From positions 96,185,446 to 96,249,445 of the forward strand of contig NC_052349.1 of assembly GCF_009727055.1 (NCBI RefSeq): a DNA stretch of 64,000 bases, in the 5' to 3' direction. This DNA is from Benincasa hispida. Taxonomy: Eukaryota > Streptophyta > Magnoliopsida > Cucurbitales > Cucurbitaceae. The notes under the pieces are model-generated. The model was not told the origin of the DNA, made no database searches, and saw only the letters and a program-made list of their open reading frames with translations. Positions 46,426 through 57,110 of the stretch are shown here, in pieces (positions within the stretch are counted from its first letter, which is position 1; the number at the start of each line of letters is the position of its first letter). The position numbers and the translations under genes were made by a program.

Positions 46426-47184
46426 CATATTGCGCTCGATTCCTGGAAAACCTAACCTTCGTTTTGGCTTGCTCCGCCATGGGTATCAACGCGAAACATC
46501 CAATTCACGACAGTTTCTTTCACGACTTAATCTTTTAGGTTGGATATGGAGATTTTCCCTTGCGGCTGACAGCGGAGTTTTTTGTAGTTTTTTTTTTTTT
46601 TTATGAATTTTTTTTATGATAATGAACGTAATTGTCTGATATGAACCGCATCCGCTTGATCGCATCTGCTCAGACCTTCCCCACCCCCAAATTTAGAGAT
46701 GCCAAAGTCCTCATGGTTGTCTTAGACAGAAAAAGACAAACACTTAGTCAAAATTTGAAAAGAAAGTTTTGAGTAGAGTCTTGAAATAGAGAAGGTTAAA
46801 GTAGAAGCTATGCGCATGAATTGTCTAAGTGTTGTCAGAAAATGCACATGTATAAAAGAAATTTCTGCTAAGTTGATGCATACTACTCATCATGGCAACG
46901 CAAAATAAAAGACAAAAATTACTGCAATAATTGACCAGAGATGATAAAAGTAAGAGCTAAACGCATATGAAAGAATACTTATCTGTTGTATAAATTTGAC
47001 TAATATACAAAGAATTACAAACATGCAACATAAATTATAGAGTAACAATGATACAAGTTAAGCTTCTATATATAAAAAATAATAATCATAATATGATGAA
47101 TGGCCGCAACGAAAAGATTGCAGATTGCGAGATAAGGGTGGCACCCCACCAATTTAGAGTTTATATGCGGGGATCTTAGAAGAT
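45946..47184 (-). mobile_element. 3' internal region of a second-family element
   Basis: Non-coding. Contains a 32-T run (46394-46425), another T run (46588-46602) and the second polypurine-like tract at 46682. Short phrases such as 'gttttggcttgctc' occur twice (46258, 46461). It lies between a minus LTR and a plus LTR. Confidence 0.5.
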
Positions 47185-48985
47185 TGATAACTTGTTAGAA
47201 ATACAAGTTATTTATGCATATTATCTAGATATTGGGCCGAAAGTTAGTAATTATGCGCCAATTGTACGAAAATTAAACTTAGTGTATGACAATAATTATA
47301 AAGTTTTACAATTACACCTAACTAACCACCAAAAGATGGAGGACAAGCCAAACTTTACTCTGTTTTGCAGGAGACCAGATCACCGATTGCAATCAAGGCT
47401 TTGAGAACTAATCAACATTTCTATCACATTGCCCTCGTCGATCAACTTGAAGATTACAATTACCGAAGTAACGGTGCAATGCGATAGTTGGTCCAGAGCT
47501 ATGCTACGACAACATGCAATAATAAAAACAAACACCACATGCGAACCTATGATCGAAGATGCAATCGAGCAATGCGAAAGTGGAGGATTGAGACATGTGT
47601 ACAACTAACAGGTTGTGCAGAATTGATGGTCTGATTGCATAACAGAAGGAATAATATCCCTCCATCTGCGGAATTACCATAATCATCAAGTGGGGACCAC
47701 ATAGCCAGAGTCAAAGGATCTGCTCCTAATATACCCCCAGCGAATTCAGAGAAAATGATGCTATTTGATACGGAGCTAAGTGCTGTAAGAATTTTAGAGA
47801 GAAAAGGCTGAGTTGAGTGCTGAAGAAGGAAATCCGGGAAGAGAACGAGATAAGGCCGAGAGGTAAATCTCAGATTCGACCTGTCATATACCCGATCATC
47901 TGTGCAGAGACCCCTGCTACCGGTGGAGTAAGCCTGAGAGGGAAGCTCTTTCCTGCCATTGAAAACCATCCGATCCGGCAAGCAGATCTCCATCGAATCT
48001 GTGCCAAGACATTGGCATCGGATGTAATCTGTTTCTATCTCTCTTTCATTGTATTCCATATTTTCTTTATCTCTTCATTCACACATCATGTATCAAACAC
48101 TTAGTAGAAATATTAAATGTTTCGATAGATTTCGTTTACCATTTTCTATCTATTTCTGTTCTCCCATTAGTCACTTTCTACATGATGTTTTCTTAATCCT
48201 TTGATGAGTAATATGAATCACCAAGAACTTAATATGTATTAAAGTTATAAAATACGTTTAGCTAAAGCATGCTAGATGGCATCTTCACATGTGAGAGCAG
48301 AAGTGAAGATGTCATTCTGATCTATCAAGAGAAGGTCAGAAGAGTGTGTTAACTAAAGCAAGTAATACTTCCAGACATGGAAGTAACCTTGCGTTCATTA
48401 CATTAGACTCTGTTTCACCACAGACATGTGGGAAATGCGGCCAATCAATGAGAGGTGTACGCCAAGAAAAGAGTGGAACAGTATTTGTACCTACAATTCA
48501 ATTAAGAACTTGCGTTATTTGTAATACTTATCCTTCTCTTTCTAATCTGTTCACAAGACTTGTCGTCACATCCCACGTCTTTGCACAATCTTCACAGCCA
48601 ACCTTAATCCTTGTATCTTGCACATAAAGCCTGTATCTTGTAACATCTAGCTTAAGTTTATTGTATTTTTATGTTTTATCGCATTTTTACCGCTTTCCTT
48701 TATTTTACTACAATTTACATACTGTACACACCTTTTATAAAGAATTAAAAACCCGGTCGCATATACCATGAACATACTGCAATAACCAACACCACTTCCC
48801 TGTGTTTGATCTCGGATCATACTGAGAAACTTGCGGTGGAATTACACTTGGTTCCATCGTAAGGAAACTTGTGACAACGCAGGGCATACTACCTGAGCAA
48901 TCCCTAATTAACGCAAAAGTAGTAGTAGTATCGCATCATTACTAGCATTTAATAACATTCATTCATACCGAAGCATTATAAGTGT
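47185..48985 (+). repeat. second-family LTR on plus
   Basis: Starts TGATAACTTGTTAGAAATAC, with a hairpin at 47187-47211. Carries the landmarks 'gatgtcattctgatctatcaagag', 'tgtgtttgatctcggatcata' and 'aaacttgtgacaacgca' before fading near 48985. No primer site follows, so the element is broken at its inner LTR edge. Confidence 0.65.
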
Positions 48986-49197
48986 CGACAAGGATGTTGA
49001 GGAGGAGCTCGTTGAAGCACTTCTTAAAACTGCAGAGGTTGCTATAGATGGGGAGGCACCATGGGACCATGTAGATACGCTGTTAGAAAATTAAAGTACT
49101 CATGGTTGTACTCTTTCATCTATCTTTGGTTCAGGCGGATGGTGAAGATATTGCGTTGAATATTAATCATTGCCTGCCGCACCATTGTATTACTGTG
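48986..49197 (+). other. short coding-like segment, possible ORF tail
   Basis: On plus, about 48991-49095 reads VDKDVEEELVEALLKTAEVAIDG and ends HVDTLLEN before TAA. The acidic ending resembles the C-terminus of retrotransposon extra ORFs, but it is only about 36 codons and may be chance. Confidence 0.3.
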
Positions 49198-51560
49198 TTA
49201 CAACTCTGTGTTGCTCTCTTGCAACTCTGTTATTACTTGGCTGAAGAAGTTAAGTTGGTGAGAGAAGAGGGACCGCATTTCTGCTAAGTAAGCAGCAAAG
49301 GTTGCGATGGTGGGTTGCGCCGTCGATGTCTCACCAGCATTGGTTTGAGGTTGAGCAGAAAGGCTTGCTCCCAAACCGTGTGGGTCGTCAACATGTGACG
49401 ATGGAGGTGGAAAGTGAGGAGGAGATGGATGGCTGGAGGACGCTGTTGGGGTTGCGGTGTTTGAGTCTGGAGCAAGGAGGAGGTTGGTGAAGTGTTCTGG
49501 AAGAGAGGAAAGGGGCTCTATTGGAGGGCTAGCGGGCGAATAATTAAAGGCAAGAGGGCAAGGGTAGTTGGGTTTGCTCACGTGGTGATTGTTCTCGGAC
49601 TTTTTCCTTTCCTTTATCATTTCTGTGCTACTTCTTTGGCTTGGGTTGTTGCGGCGCATTCAGATCTATGAGGGGCCTTTTGGGTGGAAGCTTAGGGAAT
49701 ATGGGGAATCCTTGAGAAGCATTCTCAGGATCTTCGTATGGATGAGGCCGTGGACTTTAGGCATGGGTTCTTCGTCAATGCCTACGCCTATAGAAAGGCA
49801 CGGGCTTGAAATCGTCCACGGAAAGAAGTATTGGCCTCTCACATGGCCGACAAAGCCTCAAATCTACTTCGCAATCAACTGGCCTACATCAATCGAAATG
49901 CCTCGCGTGATACAGTAATCGACCATGACTCGATCCCTTGAAATTGTCTTATCATGTGTTGTTGGGATGAGTCATCGTTTCACCAAGTATACCCAAAGTC
50001 GCGCCTCTAGGAGTAGTTTATTGAAGGCTAGGGTCCTAATGCCTGTTAATGATACCAACCACTGAGTGCCCGGTTGCGTTAATACTTTCTGTGCATCCTT
50101 TATGTGTACTTCTTCAGGATCATCAATTATCTTGTTACCCGGTGCTTCCGGGATGTTCTTCATCTTATATAGTTCATTGATGTCCTTTGTGCTGAATAAC
50201 ACTACCCTCCCTTCTATGAACACCGCATCTTTGGTGTCAAAGAGCTGGCCATGATAAAAGGCCCTCACTACCGTAGGAATAATTATGGATGGGCATTGGT
50301 AGAAAGTTTCCCACCCATGCTCCAACACAACATTTGTGATCAGATCTGGTAGTGGCGTCGACGCAGCGAAGAAACCCATCTCCATCATCATATCATCATT
50401 TTCTTTCTTTGTTGATGGGCGCCTCTTGGTCGCCGCAAGCTCGCTGCTCTCAACTTTAACTTTGCCCTTATCTTGAGCGGACGCAAGGCGAGATTGTTGT
50501 CTTTGTTTGCATTCCTTTACCTTGCGTTGCTCTTCTTGTTCTCTTTTCCATTCCGCCACTTCTTTTCTCTGACGCGCTGCACATTTGCTTTGTGTCGTTT
50601 TTCCTTCTCCTCCTTCTTCTTCTTTTCTTCTTTTTCTTCTTCTCTCATTTCTCTCTCAAACTGCTCTGAGGCAAGCAAAATGTGTTCCTCATCTTCGAGC
50701 CTTCTTCTTTCTTCTTCTGCTGCCTTTGCATTGTCACGGCGCACGTCCTCATCGTGCAGTTTCTTGGCCAAATCGCCTGATGCGATGATTTGGCGCACAT
50801 GTGACATTTTCTTTTACTTTTCCTTTGCTTCTCTTTTTCTTCTCTCATCTTCTTCTTCTATGCATTGAAAAAATAATGGGTCACTCGTAGACCCTTGCGG
50901 CGCATTCTTCTTGCGACTCCGCATCAGAGGGGTAATGTCTGGATCTTCTCTATCTTTAGTAACAACCATTCTGATATGCGTTGATGAAACTTGAGGTTGC
51001 GCTGATGCTTTAGCTTGCGTTGACACCCCCTCTTCCACCCTTGCGGTGGTAGATTCTCCGTCAAAATCTGGGCTTTTCGCCTTTTCCTCTTCTCCTCCTT
51101 CTTCAGGTGTTTCTTTTCTCGCTTGCGTGTTTCTTTTCACTCGTCTTCTTTTCTTTCTTTTCCTTTTTCGGCCGGGCAGCTTCATCTTCTTCTACCCGTT
51201 TTTCTTTGCTTTTTCTCTTCTTCTTCCTTTTGGCCGTCTTCGGCTTCTTCTTCACTCCTACCACCTCCAAAACGACCCTGATGGGTCTCTCATTGGAGTC
51301 TGTTGGAACAGTCTCCTTAGGATCCGCAACAGCCAAGGCCCTTCTCCGCGAAGCTTCCACCATTTCTTCCTCTAAAGCCAGGGGCTGGTTTATAACTCCA
51401 GCTTCTGGTAGCCCCTTTTTTTCAATTCGCTTTCAGACGAAGGTATTGGGAGCGCCACCTCAGGTCTAGTGGCAGGGGCACTCTCCGTGCTCGGCCCCTC
51501 TCGGATGGTGAGTGGTTTGGCTACAGAAGTCTTTTCAAATATGGTGAGTGGTTTCTCTTC
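49198..51560 (-). pseudogene. retrotransposon extra ORF ('putative plant transposon protein' type)
   Basis: Starts upstream of 51470 with a very charged Lys/Glu/Arg-rich region (51363-50517), low-complexity and probably coiled-coil. The folded part is in 50559-49972: GWETFYQCPSIIIPTVVRAFYH, VFIEGRVVLFSTKDINELY, then TQWLVSLTGIRTLAFNKLLLEARLWVYLVKR. This is the pattern of the 'putative plant transposon protein' domain found in plant LTR elements. The frame then shifts; 49970-49660 continues in another frame (text such as ISIDVGQLIAKQIY). 49659-49198 is a Pro/Ser/Thr-rich tail ending in a short helix. At least three frameshifts. Its role in the element is not known. Confidence 0.75.
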
Positions 51561-51571
51561 CGTTCGCTTTC

Positions 51572-51856
51572 TGACGTAGTGTCACCAGGATAAGGTTCCC
51601 AGCCTTATCCATTTACTACAGACCTTTTAGGTTATCATTCAAACATGATCGACCCATATGTCTATACATACATGTTTAAGTTACAAAGATAACCTTCGAT
51701 GTTAGCTTATTGGTTTGTGGTTAATGCAAATAAAATATCATATATTTTATAGACAATGAACAAAATATCAAATATTTTATTAAATACATAAAGATTTTCT
51801 TCAATAATGTTTACAAACTATAGGACCCTACGAGATTTAGGGCATCAACCCCAACA
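51572..51856 (-). repeat. 5' end of a copia LTR, truncated
   Basis: Minus strand starts TGTTGGGGTTGATGCCC at 51856 and follows the solo LTRs for 285 bp, stopping at GTGACACTA, where it meets the extra-ORF sequence. The adjacent LTR piece ends at the same motif. Confidence 0.75.
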
Positions 51857-51860
51857 TATA

Positions 51861-51899
51861 TAGTGTCACTAGGATAAGGTACCCAACTTTATCCCTATA
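51861..51899 (-). repeat. fragment of the LTR hosting solo LTR no. 4 (left part)
   Basis: Continues 54317-54090 across the solo LTR: 'actttatccctata' joins 'gaccttttaggttg' as in other copies (cttatccatttactacagacc). Confidence 0.7.
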
Positions 51900-51904
51900 C
51901 TATA

Positions 51905-54084
51905 TGTTGGGATTAGTGTCCTAATTCTCTCGGATTCTCATTGTTTTGTAAAGATACATATTATTCAATGAATAAAATAAGTGTTATTTAATTCTGGCAT
52001 GTACTCATATCCAATAAACAAAGCTCTTTGATTATTTTAGATGAACTTAAGCATGTATATGTGATATACAAGTGGATCATGCCTTAAGTGATAACCTAAA
52101 TAGGTATGTAGTATAAGGATTAAGGTGGGATACCTGATCCTGTTGACACTACGGATACGACTCGCTTTGTAGAGGTTTACAAGTATTGTAAACTACTATA
52201 GATGGTAGATCCTAACCATTCATGTAGAGACGTGCAAGTAGGGGTGTCCTATACAAAGAGTTTGTATAAGACCTGGGCCACGAGATGACTAGACTCTGTA
52301 TATAACGTCATTGATACTAGAGACTTGCATCTCACCTAAACGACCATGGTGACACGACCTCAATCCTGAGTGTTTTGGGAACTTCTGCCTTTGAGGGCGG
52401 TCCTTTGATTAGTATGAGTAAGAGTGGTCAGATTGCCAACTCAATATGCCTACCTTGTTGAGGACTTGTCTGATCTGGGAGGTGGGAACTCAATCCACAA
52501 GATGGAATTCGCTTCTTTCCTGAAGTAGTGATAAGTAGAGAGATTGCTCCCTTAAGGGTTGATTCTGGGGCTTGAACATAGTGGCCACAGCTTCTCTTTG
52601 GAAGAGAAGACTCAGTCATAGTAGAACTATGACTTATGTTCATTAGAGAGATCAGTGGTACTTAAGGAGACAGATGTAACTACAGGGGCATAACGGTTAT
52701 TGACCCAACTATACTTACAGCGATCTGTGAAAGGTTGTCGCACTGCTAATTGGTTAAGATGGACACATAGTGTATCTGTGGTAAGGAGAGTTCAGCTATC
52801 GATCTTTAGTGGAGTGTCTGGCAGTTAACGGATGATGGATCCCATGACTAAAAAATTTAGTCAGTTATTCACGTACTGTTGGAGCTTCGAGCTACAGGTC
52901 CATAAGGTCCCCTTGGTAGCTCATGGATTCAGTTGAGGATCAGTTTTTGGTGTTGATTTGAAATGTTCAAAATGACAAGAGGTATTTTGATTATATATGA
53001 TATAATCAGTATGATGTATAAGATACATCTAGTGGAGGATTGATATAAGAGATTTACATTAAGTACCATGGAATAGAAAAAGAACTATGGTTTATATGTT
53101 TCATGAGATGAAATATTAAAACTATAGGTTATAAATATAGTATGATAAGTTGGTTATCATTTATATTTAGAATAATATTAATTATTGGATAATTAATTAT
53201 TTTTCTTTAATAAACAAAGTAGTGGGTGGTTATTGGATTCATGGTAACCGTGAGTTTAAAAAGAAAGTGGTTTTCCTATTTTGAAAAGAAGTTTTACAAA
53301 CGCTAATTTTTTTTTTGAGTTTTCTCTCTCGCGCAAAAGAAACTCATGTGGTCGTCAAGTAAATACAGATTTACTAAACGACGGCTGGACGAGCTAAACA
53401 ATCGTGTAGTGGTGAGCTAAACAATTGTGCATTATTTATTAAATGATCACATAGTTTTGCTAGACGATCGTTTACCCTAAGTAAATGATCGTATAGTGTC
53501 TGTAGGCGATAGACCGAGCTAAACAATCATATAGTTTTATCTAAATGATTGGGCATCGACCTATAAGATAGGTCTCGCCATCTCCCACTTGCCCAATTGT
53601 GGACACTATTGGTGTTTCCTCCTTCGTCTGCCTCATACCAAGTCCAAACAGAGCCTACCCTCTGGATTCTCACACGGAGAATACCTAGGTAGCCTTGTTG
53701 GTGGTGTCAGACTCAACTCGACACCGTCGAGGTTTTCTGAAGGTTGTTCGTGGTGCTATAGAGGCTGCTCATGTCGCTGAGGAGTTTGTGGCCGAGGCGA
53801 TCGTTGAGGACGAGCGCGAAGAGTTCGTGCTGTGTTGCGGTCGTGTAGATTGAGCATTCGTGGTCGTTGTTGTTCGAGCGTTTGTGAGCAAGGAGTGTGG
53901 AGACGAGGCAACAAATGTTCATAGAGTTCTTCCTTGTTCATTTGTTGTTCATGCTATAATTTCTGCATTTTAATTGTATAACCACTTGTTTGAAGTCGAC
54001 TGTAAATGTATTGTTCATTCATGATTGTGTTTTGGAATAATCTTGTTCTACTGCTCATGGAAATCTCAGATCTAATTTCCTTCA
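51905..54084 (+). mobile_element. solo LTR no. 4 (copia), duplication CTATA
   Basis: 2,180 bp, TGTTGGGATTAGTG to TTTCCTTCA, with perfect CTATA at 51900-51904 and 54085-54089. It lies in reverse orientation within an LTR of the same superfamily. No internal region. The second half (53330-53560) repeats 'gagctaaacaatcgt'/'aaatgatcg' words; the small frames at 53589-53941 are not genes. Confidence 0.92.
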
Positions 54085-54089
54085 CTATA

Positions 54090-54317
54090 GACCTTTTAGG
54101 TTGTATCTTGAACATTGATCCATTTATGTCTCCACATACGATTCAAGACTCAAAAGACAATTTAGGATGTTAGTTTATTGGATTTAGTGTTAATAAGGCA
54201 AAACGCATACAACACAATCAATAACACTTATTGAAATAACATCAATAACTTTTTATTGATGACAATCAATTATTTACATTTACTGTTTATGAGTTTTAAG
54301 GCATAAAATCTAACAGA
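54090..54317 (-). repeat. 5' end of the LTR hosting solo LTR no. 4 (right part)
   Basis: Minus strand starts TGTTAGATTTTATGCC at 54317 and runs to the CTATA site. Confidence 0.7.
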
Positions 54318-54888
54318 TAGAATGACCAATTAAAGAGAGAGCCATTACTTACATTACAACGTTTTCAGGCAAACATTAGCTTATGACCTCTTTTGAATTT
54401 GCATTTATTTCTTCACCAGACTTAGACCATGTCTCTTGAACGATCTCAATACATGTGGCGCAAGACAATTCCACATATCGAGGTCGAAATGGGATCAGGT
54501 GTTTTCACGTCTCACTGTAGTGCCCAGTTTGTCTTCCTCCAATTGCATGTCCTAACATGAACGATTAGGATCAAATCGTTTGTAACACTTTACAAATCTT
54601 GTAACAATTACAAAATCAGTCATATCTGGAATGTCACAAGGTTAAAACACCAATCTTATCTATATACTACAGACCATTTAGGTTATTACTTAAACATATC
54701 CACCTGTATTTCAATCACATACATGTTTAAGTTACATAAAATAATCTTGGATCTTAGTCTATTAGTTTGTGTTACACAAATCTAAATGTGAAATAAAATA
54801 ACTTCTTATTTTATTAAATAAATGAATTTTGTTTATACATTATAAACCACGAGATTTAGGACACAATCCAGATACCTCTAATATCACT
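54318..54888 (-). repeat. further truncated copia LTR start
   Basis: 54550-54875 matches the first 330 bp of the copia LTRs on minus (aaaccacgagatttaggaca, ctatatactacagacc), more diverged than the others. 54318-54549 is unassigned. Confidence 0.55.
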
Positions 54889-55098
54889 TGTTAGGGACAA
54901 TAAACGTCTAGATATCTCAACGATGGTATGATATTATTCACTTCGGACATAATTCCTCATGACTTTACTTTTGGTTTTACCCAAAAGACATTATACTAGT
55001 GTTGATAGTTATTCTCCCTTATATACCCACAATCATTCTTTTTCTTATATATCTTCGATGATTCTTTTATGTAGCCAAGATTCATTGCATTCCCAACA
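54889..55098 (-). repeat. TRIM LTR, third copy
   Basis: 210 bp from TGTTAGGGAC to CCCAACA on plus, sharing 'atggtatgatattat' and 'ttggttttacccaaaagac' with the LTRs at 7536-7712 and 8042-8223. A degraded primer site lies just left (54877-54888). It is better preserved at its 5' end than the other two. Confidence 0.7.
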
Positions 55099-55643
55099 CA
55101 TACATGCATAATATATAAATCATAAACTACAATTTGACATAAGATGACACAAAAAGCCCTAAATCCCTTGATGGTTTAGTTTTTTTTTTTTTTTTTTTTT
55201 GTGCACTTTAAACTCATACATTCTATTAATGTAAAAATATATTGAATTTTTTTTTTTGTTTTTTTATGAAACATGAGTATTTTGTCTACCTTAAGTATAG
55301 TGTTTGCATGTAAAATATTGTAAAATATATGTTAAGGTCTTAAGTTGACATCTTAATTAGTTGTTAAAAATTTAGGAAAATATGAGTTTAATTGAAGGGT
55401 TAAACAAAAAGTTAAGTAAACAAAAATAACTACAAAAAAATCATGATTTTGGTTATTATAAAAAAAAAAACTGCACCAAATACCCATGATTTAGTAACTA
55501 TGCACCCCAAACACAAACTTTCTAACTCCAAACTAAACGACCTAACACCCCAAATACAGACTTCATAGCTTCATAGACTTATCAACTCCACAGACATATT
55601 AACTTCAAACTTTAGAACTTAACTCGGTGCCTCGATGCAACCC
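55099..55643. other. gene-free stretch with a T run
   Basis: A run of 21 T at 55180-55200 and several A/T tracts. Nothing else recognised. Confidence 0.5.
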
Positions 55644-57110
55644 TAAGCTTTAACTTAGTTGTGTGAGTGATATAATGCTTTGAGTGAGTATTTTTTTGTA
55701 ATTGGTCGAGGAGGTGTTTTTTTGTATGTGTGTGGTTGTAATAAATTTTCACATAGTGAAATTCGTCTAGTCTGTGGTTTTTTCTCTTCTTTGAAGTTTT
55801 TCCATGTTAATTCTTGTGTTCCAATTTTTATTTTTTTCTTTTAATTTCTCTATTATTTTTTTCTTTATTCATATGGTAGTAGTGGGAGATTTTTCTGAAC
55901 AAGTAGTGTCAAAGCTTTATTTCTTGAATTTTTGAGTGTGCTATGTAGTTGCATCATTGTCTAAACTTCTACATCAGAAAGAATTTTTTGAAATGTGATA
56001 CATTAGTGTGAATAGTGTGGGGTGTTCACCATTTATAGATTTTCTAGGAAGAGAAGCAGATGAATTTGGGTGTGGAGAAATTTGATGAAATGATCAACTT
56101 TAGCTTGTGGCAAGTGCAAATCAAAGATGTGTTAATACAATATAGGTTAAACCAATTGCAAGTTAAATGGTGACGGTGGTCTAGTGGAGTCTAGGGGTGA
56201 CTTCAGTAAAAAGTTAAAAGAAAAAAGTTTTCACGCAAAAGATAAGCTATTGGGAATGCTGACAGTCGAGGGACATGAAAAAAGGGTAGGTTTGTCAAAG
56301 AGCTTTGCATCGAATGTTGACATTGTCTTTCTCGTTAGAAAAAACAGTGACTTCCTTTGAAGAAGACGAAATTCATCCTTATGGTATGTCGACTTTATCA
56401 TTGATAGAGGATGTCATGTTAACAATTCCACAAGTTTGCACATGGGCATTAGCTTGATGGTTATGCATAGTGTGTGGTGGAAGTTTATGTCGATGACTAA
56501 AGAATTTTCTGGTGAGCCAAGTAGGTGGAAGTTGCACCATAAATTTCAACAAGGTTTATCGACATATGATAGAAAAGGAACATCTTGGAAGGTGGTATTC
56601 CAAGTGGCTTATTCTTTATGGTGGAATGAGTTATAATTCTCAAGGTTGAGACTTATGATTGTCGGTGATGATAATGAATGTAGCAAAAGATGTAGATTCT
56701 TCAAATATCTTGTCAAGATAGCATTTGTTATATTTTGGAAAAATATTAGAAGTGTAGTTGTCTCACTTTAAAGAATGTTAGGAAAGTGACGAGAGCTCCA
56801 AATACTATAAAATGAGTATATATCTTTGATTTTCAAATCATCCCAATTTGAAGCACTATAAGCTTTAACTTAGTTGTGTGAGTGGTATAATACTTTGAGA
56901 GAGCGTTTTCTTTGTAATTGGGGATCAGAGAGAGATTTTGTGCAATTGTAATAACTTTTCACATAGTGAAAATTTTCAAGTCCATGGTTTTTTCTTTGGT
57001 TTGGAGTTTTTCCAATTAATTCTTGTGTTTTCAATTTTATTATTTTTCTTTCATTTCTCTGTTCTTTTTTCTACTTATTTGTGCGGTGGTGGTGGGTTGT
57101 TTTTCCAACA
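55644..57110 (+). mobile_element. short non-autonomous copia (Tnt1-like) element, copy 2
   Basis: The right LTR 56753-57110 is complete (TGTAGTTG to TTTCCAACA, TATA-like CTATAAAATG near 56807). The left LTR is 5'-truncated (55644-55901) and followed by a degraded primer site (TAGTGTCAAAGC, 55904-55915). The interior starts with a gag-like phrase (INFSLWQVQIKDVLIQ near 56094-56141) and has no other domains. It matches copy 1 at 5666-7330 through the whole interior but lacks the hAT-like insertion. Confidence 0.78.

Noticed and set aside
50473..51469. Plus-strand frames rich in Phe, Ser and Leu opposite the extra ORF
   Set aside because: Antisense shadow of the Lys/Glu-rich minus-strand coding region.
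53589..53941. Small frames in the second half of solo LTR no. 4
   Set aside because: Fully inside an LTR with perfect target duplication; frames are not shared by the other solo LTRs.
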